From positions 310,001 to 374,000 of the forward strand of contig CAWGWC010000007.1 of the NCBI GenBank assembly GCA_963826165.1: a DNA stretch of 64,000 nt. Reading direction: 5' to 3'. Of the stretch, positions 1 through 8,610 are shown piece by piece. Numbering within the stretch: position 1 is the stretch's first letter; every line of letters starts with the position of its first letter. Source of the stretch: JACVRW01 sp963826165. Lineage in GTDB: Bacteria; Actinomycetota; Thermoleophilia; Solirubrobacterales; Thermoleophilaceae. A program made the position numbers and the translations under genes. The notes beneath the pieces are model-generated. The model saw nothing but the letters and a program-made list of their open reading frames with translations. It did not search any database and had not been told where the DNA came from.

Positions 1-873
1 CTCGACCTCGGACATCGGCTTGACATCGATCCCGCGCTCGAGGATCACGCCCGGGAGATAGGCGCCGTTCTCACGCTCGGCCGCGACGCGCTCGGACTGA
101 GCCGCGGTGCGGCAGACGAGCTGCACATCGAGCCCGGCGCGCGACAGCACAGCGGCTGCCGCGGTGCCCATGCTGCCCGCGCCGATCACGGCCGCGGTGC
201 GCAGTGGCGGGAGTCCGCCGAGCCACTCCCACTGGAGGCAGACGCACGGCCAGATGCGTTCGGTGACCTCGCCGGCCAGGAAGGGCGAAGGATTCTCCAC
301 GCGCGGGTAGGTGAGCGGCGCGCCGAAGCGGATGTGCACCTTGGCGGGCTTGATCCTCCACCCGTCGCGCGCATGTTCCGAGCCCGTGACCGCCACCGGC
401 ACCACCGGCGTGCCGCTCTCGAGCGCAAGGCGCCCCACGCCCCGCTTGGGCCGGCCCAGCGAGCCGGACGGGACACGCGTGCCCTCGGGAAAGATGACCA
501 CGGCCTGCCCGCCATCGAGCAGGGCCAGCGAGGTGATCACCGATTCCTCGTCGGACCTCCCCCGCATGACCGGGAACGCCCCCAGACAGTTGAGAAACCA
601 GCCGATGACGGGGTTCTTGAACAGCTCCTCCTTGGCCACGAAATAGATGGGCCGCCCAATGCAGCAGCCGATCGCGAACGGGTCGAGGAAGCTGCGGTGG
701 TTGGACGCCAGGATCACCCCGCCCTCCGGCACGTGCTCGCGGCCCAGGCGCCGCAGGCGGAAGTAGAGGACGATCGCCGGCTTCACGAACATCCGCGTCA
801 GCCAGTAGACGGGGGTGTTCACGCCACGCCGCCTCGTGCGCTCGTGATAGAGCTCGAGCGGGCGCGCGGTCAC
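1..873 (-). CDS. PlsC-GpsA fusion: lysophosphatidate acyltransferase joined to glycerol-3-phosphate dehydrogenase (3' end outside window)
   Basis: The first ~210 residues are a 1-acylglycerol-3-phosphate acyltransferase. They show the acceptor motif NHRSFLD (residues 58-64; catalytic His and Asp) and the phosphate-binding motif FPEGTR (128-133). After a short linker the same frame continues into a Rossmann fold, TAAVIGAGSMG (glycine motif 231-236), typical of NAD(P)-dependent glycerol-3-phosphate dehydrogenase. The gene runs off the left edge, so only the start of the second domain is visible. One polypeptide would make glycerol-3-phosphate and carry out a later acylation of phosphatidic acid synthesis, probably at the membrane. 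I chose the GTG at 873; a second in-frame GTG at 822 is possible. The acyltransferase call is firm. The dehydrogenase call rests on the N-terminal nucleotide fold and gene-family knowledge. Confidence 0.85.
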   Translation of the reverse strand, partial: MTARPLELYHERTRRRGVNTPVYWLTRMFVKPAIVLYFRLRRLGREHVPEGGVILASNHRSFLDPFAIGCCIGRPIYFVAKEELFKNPVIGWFLNCLGAFPVMRGRSDEESVITSLALLDGGQAVVIFPEGTRVPSGSLGRPKRGVGRLALESGTPVVPVAVTGSEHARDGWRIKPAKVHIRFGAPLTYPRVENPSPFLAGEVTERIWPCVCLQWEWLGGLPPLRTAAVIGAGSMGTAAAAVLSRAGLDVQLVCRTAAQSERVAAERENGAYLPGVILERGIDVKPMSEVE

Positions 874-937
874 GTTCGGTCCCCCCGGAGCATGTGAAGA
901 CCTACCCGGCCGCCGGAGTGTCGTTACGCTGGTCGGC

Positions 938-1468
938 ATGGAGCTGAGGAGGCCCCTCAACGGGGCGTTGGCGGGGGCAGCGGCCGCGGCGGTCTGGGCC
1001 GCTCAGCAACCGCTCGACAAGCGGGTCTTCGGCTCGCGCTACGACGACGTGGAGCTGCTGGGCAAGCTCGTGACCCGCGGCCCGGCCTGGCCCGCCGCGG
1101 GCGTGGCGCTGCACGTGGCCAACGGAGCCGTGTTCGGCGCGGTCTATGCGCTCATCCGGCCCGTCGTGCCGGCACCGCCCCTGGTCACCGGTGTGGCCGC
1201 CGCGATGGCCGAGCACGGGGGGCTGTGGCCCCTCGGCCGGGTGACGGACTCAGTGCATCCCGCGCGGGACGAGCTCGAGACCCTGACCGGCAACCGCGCG
1301 GCCTTCGCCCAGGCCACCTGGCGCCACCTGCTGTTCGGGGTCGTGCTCGCGGAGATCGAGCGGCGCCTCAACGACACCGACGACTTCGAGCCCCTGGAGG
1401 ACATCCCGGCCTCGTCGAACGGGCACGGCAGCCTGGAGCAGGCGGCCGTGGGGGCGGCGGGCGGCTAG
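938..1468 (+). CDS. Small hydrophobic membrane protein of unknown function
   Basis: This 176-residue protein has alanine/glycine-rich hydrophobic segments near residues 8-25 and 50-90, consistent with several membrane passes, and an acidic, flexible C-terminus. It contains a repeated-looking pair of hydrophobic helices separated by a short loop (around HVANGAVFGAVYALIRP) but no catalytic motif that I recognise. It is divergent from the plsC-gpsA gene, with about 60 bp between them, and is followed by tRNA-Thr on the same strand. The ATG at 938 is the only sensible start. Function is not assignable from the sequence. Confidence 0.7.
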   Translation: MELRRPLNGALAGAAAAAVWAAQQPLDKRVFGSRYDDVELLGKLVTRGPAWPAAGVALHVANGAVFGAVYALIRPVVPAPPLVTGVAAAMAEHGGLWPLGRVTDSVHPARDELETLTGNRAAFAQATWRHLLFGVVLAEIERRLNDTDDFEPLEDIPASSNGHGSLEQAAVGAAGG

Positions 1469-1513
1469 AGCCCGCCCGGCTGGACCGACTCCGGGCGTAC
1501 ACTCGATCTCGAC

Positions 1514-1586
1514 GCCGGAGTAGCTCAGTTGGCAGAGCATCGCTCTTGTAAAGCGAAGGCCGTCGGTTCGAGCCCGACCTCCGGCT
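1514..1586 (+). tRNA. tRNA-Thr (anticodon TGT)
   Basis: A complete cloverleaf is visible. The 7-bp acceptor stem pairs gccggag with ctccggc. A D-arm (tagctcagttggcagagca) follows, then an anticodon stem cgctc/gagcg-like with loop containing TGT, then a T-arm with ggttcgagcc. The discriminator base is T and CCA is not encoded. The TGT anticodon reads ACA threonine codons. Confidence 0.95.
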
Positions 1587-1593
1587 CCTGTCC

Positions 1594-2262
1594 CTACAGC
1601 AGCACCTGCCGCGAATCGAGATGCGCTCCCACCTTGCGCTTGACCCTCTGCAGCGCGTTGTCCACCGTCTTGGTGTCGCAGTCCAGCCGGCCGGCGATCG
1701 CCTCGTAGCTGTAGCCGTCGAGGTAGAGCGACAGCACGGAGCTCTCGAGCTCGGAGAGCACGCTCGACAGGCAGGCCACCATGCTGTGAAGCTCCTCGGA
1801 GGAGATGACCTGGTTCACGGGATCGTGGGCCGTCGGACCGGGCAGCAGCTCGTCGAGCGTCGGATCGCCGTCGCCGCCACCGGCGGCGGGGGTCTGGGAG
1901 AAGGAGACGTACTCGTTGAGAGGTGTGTGCTTGTTGCGGGTCGAGGTCTTGACCGCGGTGATGATCTGCCGCGTGATGCACAGCTCGGCGAAGTTGCGGA
2001 AGCTCGACTCGCGATCGGTGCGGTAGTCGCGCACGGCCTTGTAGAGGCCGACCAGGCCCTCCTGGATGAGGTCGTCCGCGTCTCCCCCGATCAGGAAGTA
2101 CGACGACGCCTTCAGCCGGACGAACCCGTAGTAGCGCTTGACGATCCGGTCATAAGCGTCGCGCTTGCCCTGCTTCGCGAGCGCGATGAGAAAGTGATCG
2201 TCTAGCTCGACTAAAGACTGAGACTTGAGCCCGGGTGGGCGCGAGTACGCGGAAGTAGCCAT
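1594..2262 (-). CDS. RNA polymerase sigma-70 family factor, SigH-type
   Basis: The 222-residue protein has a sigma region 2 (DDLIQEGLVGLYKAVRDYR, roughly residues 63-82, for core binding and -10 recognition) and a C-terminal region 4 helix-turn-helix (LSLYLDGYSYEAIAGRLDC followed by the recognition helix with ALQRVKRK). Regions 1.1 and 3 of a full housekeeping sigma are missing. This build matches the SigH/sporulation-type sigma that Thermoleophilia and other non-sporulating actinobacteria often carry next to rlmB and cysS. It faces tRNA-Thr tail to tail with only 7 bp between. A 9-bp perfect inverted repeat lies 73 bp upstream of its start. The regulon cannot be read from the sequence. Confidence 0.9.
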   Translation of the reverse strand: MATSAYSRPPGLKSQSLVELDDHFLIALAKQGKRDAYDRIVKRYYGFVRLKASSYFLIGGDADDLIQEGLVGLYKAVRDYRTDRESSFRNFAELCITRQIITAVKTSTRNKHTPLNEYVSFSQTPAAGGGDGDPTLDELLPGPTAHDPVNQVISSEELHSMVACLSSVLSELESSVLSLYLDGYSYEAIAGRLDCDTKTVDNALQRVKRKVGAHLDSRQVLL

Positions 2263-2334
2263 CGAAACTCCTCTCGGGCCAGCAACGGGCCCTTGAAGCT
2301 CGGTGACGCACTACCTCCCCTGGCGCCAGGTTCT

Positions 2335-2365
2335 CTGAAGTCGTGTCCCTAAAGCTCGACTTCAG
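2335..2365. promoter_or_regulatory. Perfect 9-bp dyad in the upstream region of the sigma gene
   Basis: CTGAAGTCG (2335-2343) and CGACTTCAG (2357-2365) are perfect inverted repeats separated by 13 bases. They lie between the sigma-factor start (2262) and the rlmB stop (2394). The site could be an operator or a leader stem-loop for the sigma gene. It is not followed by a T-run in either direction, so it is not an obvious intrinsic terminator. Confidence 0.45.
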
Positions 2366-2393
2366 CCTGATCTGCGGCGCAAGTATTGCCTTG

Positions 2394-3098
2394 TTATGGA
2401 GCCCTGTCAAGAGCCTGGCGGAAATGCAAGATTCCGTACACCAGCGCGGCGGAGGCGGTGGCGACGTTGAGCGAGCCGACCCGCCCGCGGGTGGGCAGGC
2501 GGATCAGCGCGTCGCACGACGAGGCCACCCGGGGACGAAGCCCTCGCCCCTCGGACCCGAGCACGAGCACCACGCGGCCCGCGTAGTCCGGACGCTGATA
2601 GGGCACGGCGGCGTCGGCCGCGGCGCCGTAGACCCAGGCCTCGTGCTCCTTCGCCGTGGCGAGCCAGTCGGCCAGGTTGCGCACCCTCGCCACGTCCAGA
2701 TGCTCGACCGCGCCGGCCGAGGCCTTGCAGACCGCGGGTGACACCTCGGCCGAGCGTCGCTCGGGCAGCACCACGCCGGCCGCGCCCGCGGATTCGGCCA
2801 CGCGGCAGACGGCGCCCAGGTTGTTCGGGTCCTGGACCTCGTCCAGGGCGATGACCAGGGCGTCCTCGGCGGCGAGGAGCGAGTCGGGGTCCGAGTAGGG
2901 GAACGCCTCGACCTCCGCGCAGATCCCCTGGTGGTCGGGCGACTCCGCCCGGCGCTCGACCTCGTGGGCGTCGACGATCCGGCTTTCCACCTCGGCCAGC
3001 AGCACCTCGCGGGAAGCCCGCTCGGTGGCGTATACGCGCTGCACCCGGCGCTTCCCGCGGAGTGCCTCCCGCACCGGGTTGCGCCCGTAGACGATCAC
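2394..3098 (-). CDS. rlmB: 23S rRNA 2'-O-ribose methyltransferase, TrmH/SpoU family (RlmB-like)
   Basis: This 234-residue SPOUT methyltransferase has a substrate-binding N-domain (VYGRNPVREALRG at the start) and the knotted SAM-binding domain. The family motifs are LDEVQDPNNLGAVCRVAES (motif 1), VLVLGSEGRGLRP (motif 2) and IRLPTRGRVGSLNVATASA (motif 3). The family methylates the 2'-OH of a guanosine in 23S rRNA; the exact target position is inferred by homology. The GTG start at 3098 overlaps the cysS stop (GTGA), which implies translational coupling. The cysS-rlmB pair is a classic actinobacterial arrangement. Confidence 0.92.
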   Translation of the reverse strand: MIVYGRNPVREALRGKRRVQRVYATERASREVLLAEVESRIVDAHEVERRAESPDHQGICAEVEAFPYSDPDSLLAAEDALVIALDEVQDPNNLGAVCRVAESAGAAGVVLPERRSAEVSPAVCKASAGAVEHLDVARVRNLADWLATAKEHEAWVYGAAADAAVPYQRPDYAGRVVLVLGSEGRGLRPRVASSCDALIRLPTRGRVGSLNVATASAALVYGILHFRQALDRAP

Positions 3099-4459
3099 GA
3101 GCGCCGAATCAGCCGGCCGCCATCCGAGGTGTCACGCACCTCCCAGCCAGCGGCGGTGATGCGGTCGCGCAGCTCGTCAGCCCGAGCGAAGTCCCTCTCC
3201 GCTCGGGCCTCGTCGCGCTCCGTGGCCAGCTGTTGCAGCTCGGCCGGCGCGGTGTCGTCGTCACCCGTCTCCAGCAGGGTCTCCAGGCCGAGCGCGAACA
3301 GCATCTCTTCCAACCGGCCGGGACCGAGCTGTTCGCCCGCGTCGATCCGCCGGTTGCCCTCGGCCACCCAGTCGAACAGGACGGCACGCGCGCGCGGAGT
3401 GTTGAAGTCGTCGGACAGGGCGTCGAAGAAGCGCTCCACGTAGCCGTCCATCCGCGGCGCGGGCGCCTGCGGGTGGAGGCGCCGGATGAAGTCGCGAACG
3501 CGGTCCACCGAGCGCCGGGCGTCCTCCAGCGCCTCCTCCGAGTAGGTGACCGGCTTGCGGTAGTGGGCTCCCACCATCCACATGACGAACGCGTCGCGGC
3601 CGAACTGGTCCAGCGCACCGTGGAGCAGGCGGATGTTGCCGACCGACTTGGCCATCTTCGCGTCATCGAGCTCCACCATGCCGTTGTGCATCCACACGCG
3701 CGCGAGCGGCTGCTCGCGTGCCGATTCGGTCTGCGCGATCTCGTTCTCGTGGTGGGGAAAGACGAGGTCGGATCCGCCTCCATGTACCTCGAAGTCGAGG
3801 CCGAGGAGATCCTCGGCCATCGCCGAGCACTCGATGTGCCAGCCGGGACGCCCGTCTCCCCACGGCGACGGCCAGCGAGTGTCCTCGCCCTCCTTGTGCG
3901 CCTTCCAGAGAGCGAAGTCCTGCGGCGACTCCTTGACCGCCGCGGCGTCATCGCCCTCCCCCTGCTGCATCTCCTCCAGTGGGCGGTTGGAGAGCTTGCC
4001 GTAGCCCGGGAAGCTCGCCACTCGGAAATAGACGTCGCCGCCGGCCTCGTAGGCGTGGCCCGACTCGACCAGTGTCTCGATCAGGGCCACTATCGGCGGG
4101 ATGGTCTCGGTGGCCAGCGGCTCGGCGTCCGGGCGGCCGAGGCCCAGTCGCTCGGTGTCCTCGAAGTAGGCCCCGGTCATCTCGCCGGCGAGCTCGGCGC
4201 TCGGGATCTCGCGGTCGCGGGCGGCGTCGTAGATCTTGTCGTTGATGTCGGTGACGTTGGCCACGAAGGTGACCGCGTAGCCCTCGTGCTCGAGAAAGCG
4301 CTTCAACAACGAGAAGATCACGAAGGGTCTGGCGTTGCCGACGTGCACGCGGCCGTAGACGGTGGGCCCGCACGCATAGATGGCCACACGCCCGGGCTCG
4401 CGGGGCTCGAGCGGCACGACCGTGCCGCGCAGGGTGTCGCTCAGGCGCACGGTGCGCAC
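3095..4459 (-). CDS. cysS: Cysteine--tRNA ligase
   Basis: The 454-residue class I synthetase charges tRNA-Cys. The HIGH motif appears as HVGN (residues 39-42), and the KMSKS loop is KMAKS (268-272) in a DDAKMAKSVGN context. The four zinc ligands known from the E. coli enzyme have equivalents here: C30, C211, H236 and E240. The length is normal for CysRS rather than the shorter MshC ligase of mycothiol synthesis. The GTG start at 4459 precedes VRTVRLSDTLRG. The stop overlaps the rlmB start by 4 bases. Confidence 0.97.
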   Translation of the reverse strand: MRTVRLSDTLRGTVVPLEPREPGRVAIYACGPTVYGRVHVGNARPFVIFSLLKRFLEHEGYAVTFVANVTDINDKIYDAARDREIPSAELAGEMTGAYFEDTERLGLGRPDAEPLATETIPPIVALIETLVESGHAYEAGGDVYFRVASFPGYGKLSNRPLEEMQQGEGDDAAAVKESPQDFALWKAHKEGEDTRWPSPWGDGRPGWHIECSAMAEDLLGLDFEVHGGGSDLVFPHHENEIAQTESAREQPLARVWMHNGMVELDDAKMAKSVGNIRLLHGALDQFGRDAFVMWMVGAHYRKPVTYSEEALEDARRSVDRVRDFIRRLHPQAPAPRMDGYVERFFDALSDDFNTPRARAVLFDWVAEGNRRIDAGEQLGPGRLEEMLFALGLETLLETGDDDTAPAELQQLATERDEARAERDFARADELRDRITAAGWEVRDTSDGGRLIRRS

Positions 4460-4508
4460 GCCGGAAAGGCTAGGGCGCGGAGAAGCGGAAACGGGAACCG
4501 GCAGTCGA

Positions 4509-5867
4509 TCACGCGAGCGGCGGGCGCCGAGCCGGCCAGCCGAGGTCGGCCTCGAGCTGGGCGGCGAGCGCGATCAGCGTGGCCTCCTCGCCGTGGCGTC
4601 CCACCAGCTCGACGCCCACCGGCAACCCGTCGTCGGTGATGCCCGCCGGCACGGCGATCGCCGGCTGGCCGGTGAGATTCCACTGCGCGGCGAACGGATA
4701 GACGAAGCTCAGGGCGAGCAGGGTGTAGAGCGCGCCGCGTCCCTCCCACTGCCCCGCGCGCACGGGTGGCTGCGCGGACAGCGGGGTGAGCAGCACGTCG
4801 TGCCGGTCGAAGAAGGGACGCATCCGTTCGCGGTTGTCCTCGCGCCGCGCCCAGTCGAGCAGCGGCGGCGCGATCGCGCGCCCGAGGCGGGCGAAGCCGC
4901 GCGTGCGGCGCTGGAGGCGCTCGGGCCGCTCGACCCGCTCGGCCTCCTGCGCAATCCCGCCGAGGTAGCGGCTGGTCAGCGGGTTGATCAGAGGATAGGG
5001 CGGGTCGTCGCGCTCGAGCTCGTGACCGAGCGCGCTCAGACGGGCGCCGATCTGGTCGACCATGCCGCGTATTACCGGATCCACGCGCGCGGGGAGGAAC
5101 GGCTTGACCGAGGAGGCCACCCTCAGGCTTCCCGGAGCGGCGACCGCTGCTGCCGCCAGAGACGGCTGACGTGAGGCCACACCGACCAGCACCGCCGTGT
5201 CGGCGACGGTGCGGGTGACGAAGCCGAGGACGCTCAGGCCGTACCAGTGCTCGGTCCGCGGGGAGAGCGGGATGAGGTCGCGCGTGGGCTTGAGGCCCAC
5301 CAGTCCGCAGTTGCCGGCGGGCAGGCGAATCGAACCGGCGCCGTCCGAGGCCGTGGCGGCCGCGCACAGCCCCGCCGCCACCGCGGCGGCGCTGCCCCCG
5401 CTCGATCCGGCCGGACTGCGGGTGCTGTCCCAGGGATTGCGGGTCACACCGAACGAGGGTCCCTCGGTGTCACCGATGATGGCCAGCTCGGGCAGGTTGG
5501 TCTTGCCGATGATCACGGCGCCCGCCTCTCGCAGGCGGCGTACGAGCTCGTTGTCCTCGCGGGCGGGAGTGAAATTGGCCCCCGTCCCCCACGAGGTCAC
5601 CTCGCCGGCCACGTCCTCGGAGTCCTTGACGGCGATCGGCACGCCGAGCAGTGGGCGCTCGGCGCCGCCCGCCCGGCGGGCGTCCGCCTGCTGGGCCTCG
5701 GCGAGGGCACGCTCGGCCAGCACCAGCCGGAAGGCGTTCAGCTCGGGATCGAGCCGCTCGATGCGCTCCAGGTACAGCTCGACCAGTTCGCGCGACGAGA
5801 GCTCGCCGCTGCGGACGAGCTCGGCCTGTCGCGCGACTCCGGCGAAGGCCAGCTCGTCGCGGTCCAT
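4509..5867 (-). CDS. Amidase, amidase-signature family
   Basis: The 452-residue protein carries the amidase signature: GSSGGSAAAVAAG (154-166), and a Ser-cisSer-Lys triad with K81 in GVPIAVKDSEDVAG, a serine in the GSSGGS run and the nucleophile S179 in DGAGSIRLPA. The family hydrolyses carboxamides and includes GatA. There is no gatB or gatC beside it, and the C-terminal part differs from GatA, so a catabolic or detoxifying amidase is more likely than the tRNA amidotransferase. It ends 7 bp upstream of the lipid-kinase stop's downstream side and lies between cysS and that kinase on the same strand. The substrate is unknown. Confidence 0.88.
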   Translation of the reverse strand: MDRDELAFAGVARQAELVRSGELSSRELVELYLERIERLDPELNAFRLVLAERALAEAQQADARRAGGAERPLLGVPIAVKDSEDVAGEVTSWGTGANFTPAREDNELVRRLREAGAVIIGKTNLPELAIIGDTEGPSFGVTRNPWDSTRSPAGSSGGSAAAVAAGLCAAATASDGAGSIRLPAGNCGLVGLKPTRDLIPLSPRTEHWYGLSVLGFVTRTVADTAVLVGVASRQPSLAAAAVAAPGSLRVASSVKPFLPARVDPVIRGMVDQIGARLSALGHELERDDPPYPLINPLTSRYLGGIAQEAERVERPERLQRRTRGFARLGRAIAPPLLDWARREDNRERMRPFFDRHDVLLTPLSAQPPVRAGQWEGRGALYTLLALSFVYPFAAQWNLTGQPAIAVPAGITDDGLPVGVELVGRHGEEATLIALAAQLEADLGWPARRPPLA

Positions 5868-5874
5868 GCCGGCG

Positions 5875-7185
5875 TCAATCTAACGGTCGCCAGCGCCCGA
5901 GGGCCAGCTGCACCAGCCGGGGCAGCAGGACCCCGAACCGTGGGGGCAGCAGTCCCGAGGGCGACACGCCGGGATGGTGCGACGAGATGCGCACGCGGAG
6001 CTTGGCCGGGTGGCTGGCGAACGACAGAGGCGGTTCGAGACTGATGGCCTCTCCGTCGACCGCGACCGCCACGGATCGCGAGGCGTCGATCTCGAGCTCG
6101 GGGGCCTCCCACACCTTCCGGCCGCCCGGTGAGCCCCCGATCACCACGACGCCGAGGCGGCCCGCATCGACGCGCGGCCGTGTACTGCGGCCAAGGCCGC
6201 GGTCGAGAGCGTAGGCATTGTTCGACACCAGCACCACGATCGGCGACTGGTGCTCGACCCCCCGCTCGTCGACGATCCGCAGACCATGAGCCAGCCCTTC
6301 CGCCGTTCGCTCGGAGCGTGCCGTGTCGAGCAGTGTGCGCAGCTTGGCTCCGCGATAGCCGGGGTTCTGGACTGCATCGCCGTAGACGCCGAGGGAAGCG
6401 TTGTTGACGAAGACACGCTCGTTGACGGTGGCCAGGTCGACCCTCGACTCGACGCCCTCGGTGAAGGCGTCCAATGCACCCACGACGTCGTCGCGACGCA
6501 CACCGAGATCGAGCGCGAAATGGTTCCTCGTACCGGCGGGGATGCAGACGAACGGCAGCTCGTGCTCGGAGGCGATCGCCGCCACGATCGCCTGCGATCC
6601 GTCGCCGCCCGCCATCCCGAGCACGTCGGCACCCCGGCCGATCGCGTCCCGGGCAAGCGCTTCGAGGTCGTCGCCGGGACTCAGGACCACCGCCTCGATT
6701 CCGCGCTCGCGAGCTGCCTCGGCCAGTCCGGCGCGTTCCGCCCGGCCGTCACCGGAGCGCGGGTTGATCATCAGCACCGGACGCTGGGCGGGCGAAACAG
6801 GCTTCCAGCTGCCTCCAGCGGACCCGCGCTTGCCGAAGGCGGTCCGCACGGCGACAGCCGTAACCACAACGCCCGCCAGCACCACGACGAGCTCGAGCAC
6901 GAGGTCCTCGGCCGCGAGCCCGCCCAGGACCACCGCCACCACCGCGCCCGAGAGAAGGAAGAGCAGCACACGCAAACGGCCGGACTGCAGCGCACCCTGC
7001 CAGACGAGTCCCACGGCCACGGCGAGGCCCACGACGGTGATCAGGCCGGCGAACAGGTTGCTCAGCACCGTGACGATGGCGATGGCGGCCGTCGCCGCGC
7101 CGGCGCCGAGAGCCCCGGCAGCGGCGATGCGGCGCCGGGGCGAGGGACTTCGCCGGTCCGCTCCCGAGGCGGTGACGGATAGCAT
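5875..7185 (-). CDS. Diacylglycerol kinase-catalytic-domain lipid kinase with N-terminal membrane helices
   Basis: The 436-residue protein begins with an Ala/Val/Leu-rich region (about residues 20-112, three to four membrane helices). A DAGK catalytic domain follows: nucleotide-binding GGDGS (193-197) and PAGTRNHFALDLG, plus INPRSGDG near residue 140. The family phosphorylates diacylglycerol, sphingoid bases or related lipids. The frame is open further upstream, but I start at the ATG at 7185 because sequence beyond it is antisense to the PAP2 gene. That phosphatase is divergent and begins only 9 bp away; a kinase/phosphatase pair acting on one lipid pool is plausible. Confidence 0.88.
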   Translation of the reverse strand: MLSVTASGADRRSPSPRRRIAAAGALGAGAATAAIAIVTVLSNLFAGLITVVGLAVAVGLVWQGALQSGRLRVLLFLLSGAVVAVVLGGLAAEDLVLELVVVLAGVVVTAVAVRTAFGKRGSAGGSWKPVSPAQRPVLMINPRSGDGRAERAGLAEAARERGIEAVVLSPGDDLEALARDAIGRGADVLGMAGGDGSQAIVAAIASEHELPFVCIPAGTRNHFALDLGVRRDDVVGALDAFTEGVESRVDLATVNERVFVNNASLGVYGDAVQNPGYRGAKLRTLLDTARSERTAEGLAHGLRIVDERGVEHQSPIVVLVSNNAYALDRGLGRSTRPRVDAGRLGVVVIGGSPGGRKVWEAPELEIDASRSVAVAVDGEAISLEPPLSFASHPAKLRVRISSHHPGVSPSGLLPPRFGVLLPRLVQLALGRWRPLD

Positions 7186-7194
7186 CGCCGGCCG

Positions 7195-7779
7195 ATGGTA
7201 GGCGATCCCCCAGGCCCGGTCGGCCGGCGCGCTCAGCTCGAAGCGCTCGACCTCGCCGTCTACCAGGCGATCGCCGCCACCGACACGCCCGACCTCGACC
7301 GTGACTTCGAGCGCCTCTCGCGGGCCGCGGATCACTCCAAGCTCTGGATCGCCACGGCCGGAGCGCTGGCACTCACGGCCGGAGACAGAGGACGCCGGGC
7401 CGCGGTGAACGGGCTGGCGGCGGTGGGAGCGACCTCGGCGGTGGTCAACCTGATCGCCAAGCCGCTCGGGGGGCGACGCCGGCCGGATCGGGAGACCTAC
7501 AACGTCCCGGTCGCGCGCCACGTGCCGATGCCCAGGTCGACCTCCTTCCCCTCGGGCCATTCCGCCTCGGCGTTCGCCTTCGCGTCGGGAGTCGCAGACG
7601 TACTGCCCGCGGCCGTACCGCTGCAGCTCAGCGCCGCTCTGGTTGCCTACTCACGGGTCCACACGGGAGTCCACTATCCCGCCGACGTGATCGTGGGAGC
7701 ACTGATCGGCAGCGCGGTGGCACCGCTCACGTCCGCGCTGCTGAAGCGGATCCGCGATCAGGCGCCGGGCGGGCGGTAG
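7195..7779 (+). CDS. PAP2-family phosphatase (membrane lipid phosphatase)
   Basis: All three PAP2 motifs are present in this 194-residue protein: KPLGGRRRP (K89 to P97), PSGH (119-122, general acid His) and SRVHTGVHYPAD (153-164, nucleophile His160 with Asp164). Hydrophobic segments flank the motifs, as in membrane PAP2 enzymes that dephosphorylate phosphatidate or undecaprenyl pyrophosphate. It is divergent from the diacylglycerol-kinase-like gene and its end overlaps the GYD-domain gene by 22 bp on the opposite strand. The substrate is not determinable. Confidence 0.9.
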   Translation: MVGDPPGPVGRRAQLEALDLAVYQAIAATDTPDLDRDFERLSRAADHSKLWIATAGALALTAGDRGRRAAVNGLAAVGATSAVVNLIAKPLGGRRRPDRETYNVPVARHVPMPRSTSFPSGHSASAFAFASGVADVLPAAVPLQLSAALVAYSRVHTGVHYPADVIVGALIGSAVAPLTSALLKRIRDQAPGGR

Positions 7780-8078
7780 TCGACCGCGCGTTCGGCCGCC
7801 GCGTCGACCTCCTCCGGCGTCAGGAGCACCACGGTCCTGACCATTGCGCCTCCAGCCGCGCCGGCCGAGAGCGCGACCGCCGTGGCGCTCTCGTTGTCGG
7901 GAAGATCGGCGATCACGTACGCGTCGTTGTCGCCAAAGGCGAAGTGGAAGCTCTCGAGTCGGCCGCCGACGCTCTCGGCGACTCTCTCGATCGCGTCGCG
8001 CCTGCTGCTACCGCCGGCAGATTGAATGCCTTTGATGCCGTCCTGTGTGTAGGACGCTTCGAAAAGGAACCGGGCCAT
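7758..8078 (-). CDS. GYD-domain small protein
   Basis: The 106-residue protein begins MARFLFEASYTQDGIKG and contains a ferredoxin-like alpha/beta pattern with FGDNDAYVIADLPDN. This matches the GYD-domain family (PF08734-type) of small dimeric proteins of unknown function. An ATG at 8078 with GGAGGGACTCC-like purine-rich sequence upstream gives a good start. It converges on the PAP2 gene with a 22-bp overlap. It probably stands alone rather than in the ispF operon, which begins 58 bp upstream. Confidence 0.75.
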   Translation of the reverse strand: MARFLFEASYTQDGIKGIQSAGGSSRRDAIERVAESVGGRLESFHFAFGDNDAYVIADLPDNESATAVALSAGAAGGAMVRTVVLLTPEEVDAAAERAVDYRPPGA

Positions 8079-8136
8079 GGAGTCCCTCCGTCGGGGTTGA
8101 CGTCGCTGCCAACCCTCCCAATCCCGACGGCACGGG

Positions 8137-8610
8137 TCAAGCGCTCACGGTGGCCACGGCCAGCGCCGCGATTCCCTCGCCCCGGCCGACGAAGCCCATC
8201 CCCTCGTTGGTGGTGAACTTGACGCTCACCTCGGCCGGCTCGAGCTCGAGCCCCATGGCCAGGCGTGCCCGCATCGCGTCGCGATGGGGAGCGAGCTTGG
8301 GTTCCTCGCAGATGACGGTCGAATCCACGTTGACCGGCGCATATCCGGCCTCGGCCAGAAGCCTGCGGACAGCGCGCAGCAACTCGATCGAGTTGGCGTC
8401 GCGCCAGCGCTCGTCCGTGTCGGGGAAATGCTGCCCGAGGTCGCCGAGTGCCGCGGCCCCCAGCAGAGCGTCGATCACCGCATGCGTCAGCACGTCGGCG
8501 TCGGAGTGGCCGGCTAGCCCGCGTTCGTGATCGATCTCCACTCCACCGAGCACCAGCGGACGGCGCGCCTCGAACCGGTGTGAGTCGAACGCGATGCCGG
8601 TGCGAGTCAC
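8137..8610 (-). CDS. ispF: 2-C-methyl-D-erythritol 2,4-cyclodiphosphate synthase
   Basis: The enzyme converts CDP-methylerythritol phosphate to the cyclic diphosphate in the MEP isoprenoid pathway. The 157-residue sequence has the metal-binding DSH motif (D9, H11), GHSDADVLTHAVIDALLGA, the DTDERWRDANS region and a C-terminal FTTNEGMGFVGRGEGIAA. The GTG start at 8610 overlaps the stop of the upstream PHP gene (GTGA). The ispD gene lies one gene further upstream, so ispD-PHP-ispF form a tight unit. Confidence 0.95.
   Translation of the reverse strand: MTRTGIAFDSHRFEARRPLVLGGVEIDHERGLAGHSDADVLTHAVIDALLGAAALGDLGQHFPDTDERWRDANSIELLRAVRRLLAEAGYAPVNVDSTVICEEPKLAPHRDAMRARLAMGLELEPAEVSVKFTTNEGMGFVGRGEGIAALAVATVSA

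Noticed and set aside
4509..5867. GatA subunit of the Glu-tRNA(Gln) amidotransferase
   Set aside because: No gatB or gatC is nearby and the C-terminal half lacks GatA-like sequence, so a general amidase is safer.
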